Source: Arcuatula senhousia
Lineage: Eukaryota > Mollusca > Bivalvia > Mytilida > Mytilidae
Assembly: GCA_963971305.1 (NCBI GenBank)
Contig: OZ020306.1
Location: 34,307,512-34,371,511, forward strand
Direction of reading: 5' to 3'
Length of the DNA: 64,000 nt
The position numbers and the translations under genes are program-made. Shown one piece after another: positions 48,031 through 61,500 of the stretch; position 1 is the first letter of the stretch; each line of letters opens with the position of its first letter. The notes below the pieces were generated by a model. That model did no database searches. It was given only the letters and a program-made list of their open reading frames with translations, and was not told where the DNA came from.

Positions 48031-48235
48031 TCTTATCAGACATGCGTTCATGCGTATACTCATTTCTGATTGGTCGAAACGTCATTGCCAGATCCGTTCA
48101 TACTTTCATGAACGCCTCTGCCTCGTTTCCAATGTAAACAAATATGGTGGCGATGACGTCGTTCTAGATAACGAATTGTTTCCGAATTTATTTATTTTTC
48201 TTTTTAAAAAAAGGTATAAATTTCAAGAATTATAA

Positions 48236-48390
48236 GGATTGAACACCTATTTTCGGTCGTTCATGCATGTATGAACGGATCTCTTCACTCACAAACTGTA
48301 TCATGAACGGCCTTCGGCCATTCATTCAGTTTGTGAGCTCCAAGATCCGTTCATACATGCATGAACGACCGAAAATAGGTGTTCAATCCT
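48236..48390. repeat. 155-bp near-complete hairpin
   Basis: Two perfect 47-base arms starting GGATTGAACACCTATTTTCG. Inside them is a second imperfect stem (ctcacaaactg ... cagtttgtgag) and a GGCCTTCGGCC tip, so nearly the whole element can fold on itself. A partial relative of the arm (agatccgttcatac...tgaacg) lies at 48,090-48,115. Confidence 0.9.
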
Positions 48391-48394
48391 ATAA

Positions 48395-50130
48395 TAATGG
48401 ACAATGCATCAGTTCTTATTAAGAATATAAAAAATTTCCACTGCTATCAAATCAATTTCGAACTGAGAACAAAACTGTGGCAATTTGAGCGTCAAAAGCA
48501 GAAGAAATATCTATGGTCTAATATCAAAATGGCAAAAATATATACATTTTTTACTTTTCATCCTTTTACAAATGCTAGAGTGAATGTTATAATGGAAATA
48601 TCCTATCACTACTACAGTACAATATAAGAAGTGGTTACAAGAGGTAAAAGTACCAATATCATATTATTGCTTATCATGGATAATTGTAAAGAGGTAAAAT
48701 ACCGTATACGACTCAAACTGAATCTTAAAATTGGTCAAAATAAGAAGCAACAATTAATAAATAGTTTTAACAATTAAGCTACAATATTGCAAGGATATAT
48801 GATTTTTTTAAATATATATAATATTTTTATTCGAAAAAATGTATCAAATGATAAGTTTCCAAGTAACATTTATATAACATTTTCAATAACACTTGCTCAA
48901 ATGGAATACAATGTTTGTTACAATGTAGTTAAAGGAATGTTCATTTCTTTTTTTTTCAAAAATCCCGCTTAAAGCAAAAATGATCAGTGCATCATTAGAA
49001 AAGGAAAAATAAAACAACAAAAACATGATATGCTAGTACTTAAAATAAATTGATATGTGGTTATGTTAAAACGTAAATATAAAGATGATTGTCAGCTTAA
49101 CATACAAAAACATTGATATAAATAAAACCAAATAATTATGTTAATCAGTAATATAAATCAATAAATATTTTGGTCCCATTGACAGGTATTTTTGCTTGTT
49201 TTTGGAAATAGTTGAACCTTTGCTTCACAAGCTCGATTAACAAAAATTTAATTTTGATTAACATTATTTTAACTTAAAATCTTAAACGTGACACAAGTGT
49301 TAAAGATTTTAAGTTTTTAAGGTTATAATTTCATGTTTAGTTATGTGACATCAATTTTAAGTGAAATTAACAAACTGAAGCTCAATCAAAGCTAGTTTCA
49401 ACATTAATTTAACATTGACAAAATTACTTGTGTACTTAAAAAACAACAAACGTGTTTTTTTTAATATTTATTTGGACAGATAGCGATGTGCTAAGAATTG
49501 TAGACATCATTTTTTTTTCAAACAATGGTATTGTATCTACAATTATGTAAGGAATGTAAATAGAGAGGTGGAGACATAAACTACCTCATTCGTCATACAC
49601 TGTGTATCTATCTGTTCCCTTTCCTTTGTAAACAAAGGTCGAAAATATAAAAAACTTAAGGGAACAAATTTTCCACAGATTCTTTTTCTTTTTTTTAACT
49701 TTGTATATTTCATGAAAAAAATATTAAAGACACATATAATATAATAATAATATGCAAGCTGTAGATTATGTGTATTTTAAAGAATTTGACATAAAATTCC
49801 ACGATGGGACAAAACAATATTTCTTAAAACAAGACAGTCAAAAATTATTATAGCCCATTTCATGCATTGACAACATAGCAATGCTTGGTTAAAACATTTT
49901 TAAGAAAACAGAAGGTGATATTGATGTGTAATCTCTTTGGTTTAGCTGCAGTTATTTTTTTTGTATTTTATATGCCAAATAAATCTTAAGCATGAAACAT
50001 TTTTTTGTTAAAATTAATAAAATAATAGCCTTTTGTATTTCATTTTAAAAGAAAAAAATGAGTATTCTTACAAAGAGAAATTGGGTAAATGTTATGTAGG
50101 GATTAAAACAAATCAACATTTACTTACACT
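48395..50130. other. Unassigned AT-rich DNA
   Basis: No gene, RNA or repeat family supported. It lies downstream of the P450 heme exon on the coding (minus) strand and could hold its 3' exon or UTR, but none was recognised. Confidence 0.4.
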
Positions 50131-50136
50131 TGATCT

Positions 50137-50295
50137 AAAGAAGCAGAGGTACCAATGGGGTATCCGAATGTCTAAGTCATTAATTGGGTTCCGGTTCGGA
50201 ATATTTTGGTTCTATATTTTTTTTATCATCATTTTCGTAAAGTGTTTGGAAATTTCAATCTTTTTAGTAGAGCGCCTCCGATGAGTCTTGGAACT
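50137..50295. repeat. Two short repeat remnants
   Basis: 50,137-50,175 is the terminal ~40 bp of the Penelope-like tail in minus orientation (agaagcagaggtaccaatgg). 50,185-50,295 is an eroded copy of the repeat that flanks P450 exon 8 (agagcgcctccgatgagtct). Confidence 0.65.
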
Positions 50296-50299
50296 TGTT

Positions 50300-51755
50300 G
50301 TATTTTTGATTTACAATATTTTTATCAAAACGATACCAATTTCTAAACAAACTAAGGAATAGATGCCATTTAACAAAACAAAACGAAACGAAACGAAAAC
50401 AGTTCATTGGACATGTTTCTTCCAGCCCAGTCATTTCAACAGTAAGTACCCATACCGCCAGCAGTATAGCACTATAATTTTATGTACATGACGTAAATTC
50501 ACTTTCTTGGTACAAAGGTCATGGCCAGTGGCTCAACTGGTATATTAAAAATTCGTCTGGTCCATTTGACCTCCGACCTATGTTGTGGCATAGATACCTT
50601 GAAGTTTTGAATAATCTGAAAGATAAGGAAGCATATTAAACACACTGCATGGGTCTAATCAATTGTTTATTGTACAAGAAAGACAAAAAACAAATGTTAA
50701 AATTACATACTGGAAAATTATTGCATTTAATGGAGAGTAGGAGTGCCTTCATTTTGGCATCGAAATACTTTTCAGGTGTATTCCAGTCATTTTAAGGTCC
50801 AAAACAGGAAGAAGAAGTCCATTGGCCACTTTGCCAAGGACGTAAAGTTTGTCATATTGAATTTCTACTCAAGTTATATACATTTGGCCTATAAAATATG
50901 CTGTCCTGCATATCTTTTATTTCCAAAGATATCACTGTTATGCCCCCGAAGACCATTTAAGCCATGTGCTAATATGCCAAATCTCCATTTTTGAAGTGTT
51001 TTAACATGGAAGGATAACTGAAAGCAAAGTTGCAAATATGTTTGTAAAGAAATCGTTTGGAAATACTTTCCATGTTAATAGTCCAACCTTTTATTCATGA
51101 TAAATAGTGTCCTAAAGTTGACCATAACTGTACGTTTTGTTCAAAGAAACAGGTATCCCCAACTTTCACCCTAAGTACATGTATACGTCATTCCTTGCCC
51201 TTACATGTTACTTGCATTGTGATAATCAATTGTAATTTCATGTTCATGTTTTAAATGTATTTTGTTACATATCAAACACATACAGATTTGAAAACTAATT
51301 CCCTAAATTTGGGGTTTTATGTAAAATTATCAAAATATGTCACTTTCCCGTTGCTGTGGCTAAGACAAAATGTAAAATCCCAGATTGGCTTTTTGATTTG
51401 TGTGTCCTGAAATGTTATGTTTGTTTTCTAATTTTTAAAAGATAAGGATAAAAAAGCGTTTTCTTGGACAATAAGTACCCTTAAAATAGCAAATTTTAAC
51501 ATTTTTGAAAAGTTTTTTGCTCAAGTCCTACCTTAGGGAACCATGGGATCAAAATTATGAATTTTGAATATTGCACTGTGTTTGAAAGCCAAAACATTAC
51601 AATTTCAAAAAAATATAGCTACAATTTTCATTTCATTTTATATAGGTACACTGAAAAAAACCCCAATGAAAATGTCAAATTTTCAAATAAAATTTGATTG
51701 AAATCACCCATTAATCAGAATAAAGATATATCTGTTGAAGGGCATCTTGTTATTT
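50300..51755. other. Unassigned DNA
   Basis: No gene or repeat supported apart from a short AACGAAACGAAACGAA microsatellite at ~50,377-50,398. Confidence 0.4.
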
Positions 51756-51935
51756 AAAATACAAATGACAACAAAGTTCCAGACATTAAATTTTGCTACG
51801 CCTGACGCGCGTTTCGTCTATTCAAGACTCATCAGAGGCGCTCTACCAAAAATATTGAAAATGCCAAACACTGTATGAATATGAAGAGCATAGAACAGTA
51901 TAACCAAAAATACCAAACTGGGGAACCAAATTTAA
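51756..51935 (-). repeat. Inverted repeat arm downstream of P450 exon 8
   Basis: About 175 bp, nearly identical in inverted orientation to 53,157-53,335 (shared tttgctacgcctgacgcgcg and catcagaggcgctctacc). The repeat itself is a dispersed family. Confidence 0.85.
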
Positions 51936-52321
51936 ATTTAAGAAATAAATTTGCCTGAATAAAACTTATAGGATGGTCTTTCAGTTGCACTTTACCTTTA
52001 ACATAATTAAACCTTACCACTGGACAAAATTTACAGTTTTGCATGGGTTTTCTCATGAACAGGCTATTAATGCTCAAAATAGCCTTTTTTTCTTTTTTTT
52101 TGATAAAGAATATTTCATTTCCGTTATATTCCTTTAATAAGTAATTTCAACGATTTTAATATTTTAAGGATTTATGTAATTATTGCTTTCTTTCTTTGGA
52201 AATTCATGCAGTTTTCTTACTTGGTTAAAGGCACACAATTGCCAAAACTTTTCCTTGCTACTAGTATCATGAAATTATTTAAGTCTAAAGTAATGTAAAT
52301 CAAACTACCTAGTTAACTTAC

Positions 52322-52525
52322 TCTCATCAGACAAACATGAACTTGCATTTCAGCTATCCTCTGTCCAGCGCAGATTCTTGGTCCAAACCCAAATGGTTTT
52401 AGAATGAATGGGTGGAGAATACCATAATCGTTGTCTCTCAACCACCTTTCTGGTAAAAATTCTAATGTGCTTGGGAAGAAACGTTTGTCAACGCACATTA
52501 AACCATTATGGATTATTACCTTTGT
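52322..52525 (-). CDS. P450 exon 8 (heme-binding exon)
   Basis: Acceptor TTTTTAG|ACAAAGG, donor ATGAGA|GTAAGT, phase 0 at both ends, 68 codons. Holds FLPERWLR and FGFGPRICAG. Because it is in phase at both ends, skipping it would keep the frame but remove the heme ligand. Confidence 0.9.
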
Positions 52526-55500
52526 CTAAAAATGAAAAAAAACCAAGTTTTTAATTATAAACGATACATTTATAAACAGTCTTATGACGACACAATGTCT
52601 TTTCACTTTCTATTCCATATTTCAATTGTGTCGCATAACCGTGCATTTGTTACTATGAAATTAGAAAAAAAGATGTTGGTTGAACAAGTTTTTATGGTGC
52701 CAAAACCTCCCTTTACATTGCAATAAAGATGGGAGATGAACAAGGATTTATGTTGCCAAACCATCGCCTTTCATTGCAATAATTTAAAATGAGATGTGGC
52801 CTGATCATGGCACTATAAAACCTTGTTCAACCCCCATCTTTATTGCAATGGAAAAGGGGGATTTGGCAACATAAAACCTTATTTAACTCACATCTTTATT
52901 GCAATGAAAATAGAGGTTTGGTACCATAAATTCTTGTTCAAACTCCATCTTTATTGCCATGAAAATGGAGGTTTGGTACCATAAAACCTTGTTTAACCAA
53001 CATCTTATTTTAAAATCCCTGTATCAGGCAAGATTGTGGTCATCAATTTTGCTTTGTTTTACCTGTTTTATTGAGAAATCATTCAAAGCTTTAAATTATC
53101 CGTCTAAATTTCAAAGTTGTCTAAACCCTAAGGTTCTTCCTACCCCAGTCTTAGTAATAATTTGGTTACCCAGTTTGGTATTTTTGGTTATACTGTTCTA
53201 TGCTCTTCATATTCATATAGTGTTTGGCATTTTCAATATTTTTGGTAGAGCGCCTCTGATGAGTCTTGAATAGACGAAACGCGCGTCAGGCGTAGCAAAA
53301 TTTATTGTCTGGAACTTTGTTGTCATTTGTATTTTACAACAAGTGCGCCATTCAAACAAAACTCACATCTTTGGGAATTATGTAGCCTCCAATATTAGCA
53401 TCACATTCCATGTATCGTATAGTGCCAAGGAAACCTGGATACAGAAGTCTAAAAATAATAAAAAGTAACCCATTTATAAAAATAGGTATAATTGTTAATA
53501 GCACATTTATTACAACAAGTATTCTAATTGTACTTTAAAAATTAAATTAAAAAATTAAATTAAAAAGCTTTGAAAAGTACAAGAGTCAACCAAACTCTGC
53601 TTCATGTTTTTACACAAACTTTTTTTTTAAGAAGATATTGTCAGTTTCTATGGTTTGCTCAACGAATTAACATGGACAGTTTTGTGAGTTGTAAGTCATA
53701 TACTCAGTGACTATTTTTATTCAAAAATGTTTTCGTGACTAACTTCATACCAGAAGTGATCGTATTTAGAATGTACTACTATTCTATTGATTTTCACAAA
53801 AACCAAATAGATTTTTTTTTGTTTAACATAATGTTTTGATTTTCAAGTACATCATAAGCCTATTTATTTATCTGGCTGAAGTCGTGTATTAAATGTATTA
53901 CAATTCTCCTTCTAAATTCATGTTGCACCACCATAACATTTTCTCTTTCCCCATCTGTCATTTTTTATGTCTAATGTACAAAAATTTTTTTTTAAAAATA
54001 AAAAACGACAAAATACCTGTAACTTTCTTTAACGCATGCCTTAAGATAAGGCATTTTGTCTAGGTGTGCCTTTGTTAACTCTTTGTCATCACCCATCACT
54101 TTTACAACCTCCTGGTAAATCTTCTCTTGCATGTCAGGATAAGACGCTAAGTTGGCAAGAACTGATGTTAATATGCTTGCACTCTGAAAACCAATAATCA
54201 TGTAAGCTGATAGTTATATATTTGGAGTAGGACACTGAGACCATCTATCTAGCATCTACATCTACAGAATACAAACCACTGTCAAAAAATTACGATCCAT
54301 AACCTTTTCGAATTCTACCCAGGTGGAAAAAGAATACCAACTTTTAACAATTCGTCATAAGCTCGTGTTCAGACTACAAAATATAATCTACTTTGAAAAC
54401 CTCACTTTCTTCGTTATTTTTTTTAATGTTTTAGGTCACTATCGGTGGTTGCATAAAATCCAAATTAAACTAACGTAAAACTCAAAAGCTACGTTTTCCC
54501 CGGCTAGTTTATCTAATATCCATTCATTCTATTTTAAATATGACCCCCTATCTTTTTGTATGAACGCCTCAAATACTTACTGCATCTATGCCCCCGGTAT
54601 AGAAGTCAGCGATCATACTGGAGATTTGGGCCGAGTTTAGGCGGCCATCTAAGAGGATGTCACAGAGAACACTATAGTTTGTATCTAAATGTTCCTCTAG
54701 CTTTCCAGCCTTGGCTAAGTTTTCTAGTTGTTCAAGTTGTTTCTTGGTCTCCTTTTTAACAAAGCTAATAGTAAAAAGATATACAATTTATTTACTTACA
54801 TAGTAATCATTTGAAAGTTTTAAAATAGGAAGAGAACCTTATTTTACACCAAGATAGCGATCGGTATATTTGATTGAAAAATATCCTTCGCGCTTTGCCT
54901 TCTTTTCCATGATATTTGTGAAATTAAAATGACCTTTCCCCATTTGAAAGTTTATATCTCGTGTGCTTATCCAGCAAATTTATGTTGTGGCAATGAGGGT
55001 TTATTGTAACTTATTAAAGTTATTACTTACTCAAGTATTACAGTATAGTGTTTTTCAAAGTCCATGTAGAGCTTTGTTCGAAAATATTTATAGGAATGGA
55101 GAGGCATAAAGAAAGTTTGTTGTACGGCTTCCAATATGGATTTCGACACCGCAGGGAAATCTATTTCAGGCTTGTCCTCGATACATCCGAGGCGTTTGTT
55201 CAATGTCATCATTCCAATACCTGTAATTAAGATTATCTAAATTATGTTGAGTAGCAGATATTTTGTTGTTAGTTTTGTATTGGTTTTGAATCAAAGATGA
55301 TAATTTTGATATTTTTCATCCGATGCGAAAGGAAAACGGTGGCAGTAACATTTGAACATATCTAATTTTTAATTTGTCGTTTTGAATTCCAATTGATATC
55401 CACATTACAACTAGTGCTAGCGATGTTAATTAATATTCAGTGGTTTTGTGTTTTAGTGTTTTATATGTTTTTATACTATCCTTGTTTGTGTTTACTGGTT

Positions 55501-58500
55501 TTGTCTCTGCCCTTTCGGACACCCCATTGGTACCTCTGCTTCTATCATTTCTCATGCATGTATTTCTTTAAGATTTAATACAATAATTTAAAACTTAGTT
55601 CACTTACTGTCAGTTGAATACTTTTCAAATTCAAGAAAAGCATCATCAACTTTTGATTGTCTGCTCAGATGCTCTATAAACTCGTTTGCAACCTTATCTA
55701 CTGTTGGTATTATATAACTATAGGTTCTAAGCTTCATTAGTTTTTCATGAAAAACTTCTTTGGTCGATTTCCAAAGTGGTCCATTTCTAAATAAAAAGGA
55801 GATGAGTTAAAGAGGCAAGAGTAAAAGGCAAAAGGTGAAAGTGAAAGATCACTTTAATTTCGAAGTTCTTAAAACGGAGACAAAAGCAAAAGGCACCTTA
55901 GTTTACATGATCAACTTTCTCATCATATTTGTTCAGTTTGATGGACGAGTTTTCAACAAACAATAGGGATTCCAATTGGGCACTAATTGTGCACATTTGC
56001 TTGCTGATTTGTTTCTTCAATCATATGAAGCAGACTTCTTACAATATCTTCTAGAAAAAATGATCGTAGACTGGTTCTCTCTTTCAACCTCACGTTCCGT
56101 TATATTGATGACGTCCTTTCACTGAACGATTCTCGATTTGGCGACTTTCTTCATCTCATATATCATCAGAAACTTGAGATAAAAGACACAGCGGATTCTA
56201 AGAAGTTTGCTTCATATTTAGATCTACATCTCGAAATTGACTCTCAAGGAAGACTTTCAACAAAGCTCTATGACAAACGGGATGACTTCAACTTTCCAAT
56301 CGTCAACATTCCCTTTTTGTACAGCAACCTTCCGTCTGTTCCTGCTTATGGAGACTTCGAATCTCATATGATTCTTTACTCCAGAGCTTACGGGAATAAC
56401 ATCGATTTTCATAACAGTGTTATGTTGTTCCACGTTTGCTGTCTTCGCTCAAGAAATTTAACGGTAGACACCATGAACTCGTAGACAAATATGGGATTTC
56501 TATCTCTCAAATCAGTGCAGATGTGGGTTTGTCGTAGAAATTTGTTTTGTCTTCATTTACCGGATTTGACACACTGAATTGAAAATGAGCAACTCGGCGG
56601 GTGTGCTATGGCAGACAGGAACCGCTTACTCTTCCGGAGCACCTGAGTTCACTCTTGTTACGACTTGAGTTCGCGTTATTGATTTCCGTTCGGTTGATTT
56701 TGTGTTTCTTTGTGCTGTTCTTGTTCGTGTTTACCGGTTTTGTTGTTGCCCTTTCGGACTTTTGACACTCGAATGCCCCATTGGTTCCTCTTTGCTGCTC
56801 TACACAATTAGAATAACAGATTAAAACACACTGAAGAAATATTTCAAAAACTACTAGTAATCTGCAACCAGCAATACTATCATATATATATAATTCAAAT
56901 AAATGTAACAACAAAATAACTGAACTATGATGATCAACAAGAGTATGTACATTTTTGTCTCGCCTGTGAAGAAAAGTCGCGGAAGGCAAGACATAGGTAT
57001 CTATTTACAGCGGCGGTGTAAACCTTTTGTCAGACTTTGTGGAAAATGAATTTCTAAAAGTATAATAGCTTGGCATTTGATATTTGGTAAACAGACAGAT
57101 GGAGTTGTGCCTACGCAACTGTTACTATAACTTGTGACCTTGGCCCAAATTTCACGCTCCAGTGACTTTCTGAAAGTAGCAGAGGTACCAATGGTGCATC
57201 CGAGTGTCAAAGTCCTAAAGGTCTGAGATAAAACCAGGTATTGTGGGTTCATTTATTTTCTAGGGTACCAATTTTCGTGGTTTGATGAAAAAGGATCAGT
57301 TACTGGATTCTTTAATTTGTGGTTCTGAAGTCTTCAGCATAAAGAACAATGTTAAATTTCCTTTTCGTAGTGTATCAAATTTCGTGGGTCAAGGCCTACC
57401 ACGAAAACCACAAATTTGATACCCCACGAATATTAATGAAACAAACAAGGTCAGGACGAAACAAGTAATATTGTGAGCGAGCTCACAAAAAGATACCCCC
57501 TCTTCATATTGGACTCTGTACTGTAAAAAAAATCTCAAGTCCAGTTATCTCCCCTCAATAATAACCAAGAGCACTACAAATTCTTCATGCACATCTACAG
57601 ATGGTGTACTTCCCTCATGTAAAGTTTCATCAAAATCCTTCAAGCGGTTTAGGAGGAGTTGCGCTTAGGAGGTCTCCCATTGAATAACGTATTTAAAAAA
57701 CCTAAGTCCAATTATCTCCCCTGAATGATGTCTGATTGCAATGAAAATTCTTCATGCACATCTACATATGATATACTTCCTTCATCTTAAGTTTCTTGAA
57801 AATCCTTAAAGCGGTTTAGGAAGAGAAGCGCTTACGAGTTATGTGGACAGCCACAGACAGACGGACGGACAGACAGACAGGGTGTTTCCTATATACCCCC
57901 AAACTTTGTTTGCGGGGGGTATAAGAACGGAAACACATAAAACATGGAAACACAAAAACCACTGAATATCAAATAACAACGCGAACTCTAGTCGTAATGA
58001 GAGTGAACTTGGGGGCTCCGGAAGAGTAAATGGTTCCTGCCTGTTTAGCACACCTGTCGCATGATGTTTACCGTAAATTTTCTTGAGTGTCGACAACAAC
58101 CGAGGGGCAACATGACCTAGTGATAACAATTTTTGTGTCGAACATGACGCTCTACCAACGAAATCGATGTTATTGAGTAACGAATCGATTGTGATACGCA
58201 AACTCTTTAATGTGGAGCGGATGTAATGTTGCAACACAAGAAGGGAAAATTGACAACTGGAAAGTTGATGTCATCACCTTTCTCAAAGAGTTGAAAGTTT
58301 TCCTTGAGAGTCTATTTTTAGATAAAGATCTAAATATGAAGCAGACTTCCCAGAATCTGTTGTGTCTTTTATCTCAAGTTCCTGGGGATATATGAGATGT
58401 AGAAAGTCATCAAATCCAGAATTTTTCCACAAAAACAACTAATAGATGCAGAGGTACCAATGGGGCATCCAAGTGTCTAAAATCCAAAAGGGCAGAGACA

Positions 58501-61500
58501 AAACCAGTAAAAACAAACAAGGACAGGACGAAAAGCAGGCAACATATTAACACGGAAACACAGAAACCACTGAATACCGGTATCAATTTACAACGCGAAC
58601 TCTAGTCGAAATGAGAGTGAGCGGTTTCTGTCTGCTATATCACACCTGTCGCGCTGCCAATCTCCAATTAAGTGTGTCAAATCTGGTTAAGCAGGACACA
58701 ACAAAACCCTATGACAAACCAACATCTGCACTCATCTGAGAGATCGAAATCCCATATTTGTCTCTGAGCGCATGGTGTCTTCCGTAAAATGTCTTGAGTG
58801 ACGACAGCAACCGATGAGCAACATAACCTTGTTATAACAATTTTTGTGTCAAACGTGACGCTTTGTCGAAGAAATCGTTTTTATTACCAAAAGCTCTGGA
58901 GTAACGAATTAATTGTGATAAGTTAATTCCATAGGCTGGAGCGGACGGAATGTTGCTATAGAAGAAGGGAAAGTTGACATTTGGAAAGTTGAAGTCACCA
59001 CGTTTGTCATAGAGTTTTGGTGAAAGTTTCTTCGAGAGTCTATTCCGAGATGAAGATCTAAATATGAAGCAGACTTCCTTGAATCTGTTGTGTCTTTTCA
59101 AGTTCCTGAGGATATATGAGATTGTAGGAAGTCACAAAATCGAGTATTGTTCAGTGAAAGGACATCATCAATTTAAATAATAATCAATTTCAATAAAAGT
59201 GAAGTTAAAAGAAAGCCAGTATACGATTTTTAGGCAAACGCAGCGAAACATTATCGGGTCTATAGAGTAGTGATGTTTTTCGCAGTTTTTTTTTCGGTCT
59301 GGATGGAGTGATCTTCCTACATCCAGTCTGGAAAAAAATGCTCCATTTTCTATATTAATTTTCAATATTTGTTAACATGATACACACTTTTATAAATCTC
59401 CATTTTATGACCGGCACAAGTTTAATTTATTCCTTTGCATTTTACATGATGAACTATTTAGTTCAACGCGATAGAATATACATTATGTATTCATCTATTA
59501 TTTGATTGGTTGGTATAAATATTTCTCTTATTTGGTTGGTCAATGCAAGGATTATGTCTTCTCCATTCATAAATTCAGTACACAATCCACATTATTGGGA
59601 CGAGTGCATTTTAATTGATGGGGTTTTTCAATCGATATACTGTTTGTACACGATACCTGACTTGTGTGCGTTCATTAACTTTGAGAGCATCTCCATGACA
59701 ATCCTTTCTTCGCTCACCAAAACTATTTCGCAAACATTTTGAACAGTACTTTAACAAAAATAAATCTATTATATTACTTATATCATAGACCTGTAATTAC
59801 AGCGCTTTGATTTTGTCTAGAACAGATTGTAAGAAGTCCGCTCCATATGAATGATGTAATCACGATTGGTACAACTGATTAAACGCCTAATAATAATTTT
59901 TCAGACCATAAACTTCTTTGTAAGACTTTTGTGGAAAATGAATTTCTTAAAAAATAAAATAACTAGGTATCTGATCTTAGGTTTACAGAAAGTTTTGGTT
60001 ATAATCTACCCAACTATCTGCCTCAATGTCATTTGACCTTGACTCAAAATGTCACTTAAATATCTATAATAACATTAGTTGGTCGAAAGAAAAATGTCAT
60101 TCAGTCATTCGGCTTCTTTCCCATATCCAACCCCTCTTCTCCCACCTCCTATTTCTCTTTTCTACCAATTCTCATTCCCCTTTCTTCCACGTCCTTCTCT
60201 CCCACCTCCCATTCGGCTTCTCTCCCATCTCCAACTCCTCTTCTCCCACCTCCTATTTCTCTTTTTTACCAATTCTCATTCCCTTTTCTTCCACGTCCTT
60301 CTCTCCAACCTCCCATTCGACTTCTCTCCCATCTCCAACTCCTCTTCTCCCACCTCCCATTTCGCTTTTCTACCAAATCCATTTCCCATTTCTTCCACGT
60401 TCTTCTCTCTCATCTCCCATTCTGCTTCTCTCCCATCTCCAACTCCTCTTCTCCCACCTCCCATTTCGCTTTTCTACCAAATCCATTTCCCATTTCTTCC
60501 ACGTTCTTCTCTCTCATCTCCCATTCTGCTTCTCTCCCATCTCCTACTCCTCTTCTCCCACCTCCTATTTCTCTTTTCTACCAATTCCCATTCCCATTTC
60601 TTCCACGTCCTACTCTCCCACCTCCCATTCGGCTTCTCTCCCATCTCCAACTCCTCTTCTCCCAACTCCCATTTCTCTTTTCTACAAATTCCATTTCCCA
60701 TTTCTTCCACGTTCTTCTCTCTCATCTCCCATTCGGCTTCTCTCCCATCTCCAACTCCTCTTCTCCCACCTCCCATTTCTCTTTTCTACCAATTCCCATT
60801 CCCCTTTCTTCCACGTCCTACTCTCCCACCTCCCATTCGGCTTCTCTCCCATCTCCAACTCCTCTTCTCCCTCCTCCCATTTCTCTTTTCTACCAATTCC
60901 CATTCCCATTTCTTCCACGTCCTTCTCTCCCACCTCCCATTCGGCTTCTCTCCCATCTCCAACTCCTCTTCTCCCACCTCCCATTTCTCTTTTCTACCAA
61001 TTCCATTTCCCATTTCTTCCACGTTCTTCTCTCTCATCTCCCATTCGGCTTCTCTCCCATCTCCAACTCCTCTTATCCCACCTCCCATTTCTCTTTTCTA
61101 CCAATTCCCATTCCCCTTTCTTCCACGTCCTACTCTCCAACCTCCCATTCGGCTTCTCTCCCATCTCCAACTCCTCTTCTCCCACCTCCCAATTCTCTTT
61201 TCTACCAATTCCCATTCCCATTTCTTCCACGTCTTTCTCTCCCACCTCCCATTCGGCTTCTCTCCCATCTCCAACTCCTCTTCTCCCACCTCCCAATTCT
61301 CTTTTCTACCAATTCCCATTCCCATTTCTTCCACGTCCTTCTCTCCCACCTCCCTTTTTGATAAAAAATAATAAGTGGTATCTGCCGGAATCTTGCTTCT
61401 CTTGGTTCTATCTACCTATACACGAGTCGGTGGGCCTGAGATCGAGATAATTCATTTTAACTTTTATTTGTACAACTCAGTTCATTTGGGTTTGTTCGTT

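Noticed and set aside
51832..52077. 81-codon minus-strand frame as the missing P450 C-terminus
   Set aside because: It lies largely in the dispersed repeat copied at 53.2 kb and lacks any P450 C-terminal pattern; no acceptor joins exon 8 to it in phase in a convincing way.
60026..61450. Open frames of 474 and 430 codons, and ~100-codon frames on the other strand
   Set aside because: The 104-bp polypyrimidine unit has no plus-strand stops and its length is not a multiple of three, so overlapping long frames arise automatically. They are Ser/Pro/Phe/Leu-rich low-complexity sequence inside an intron.
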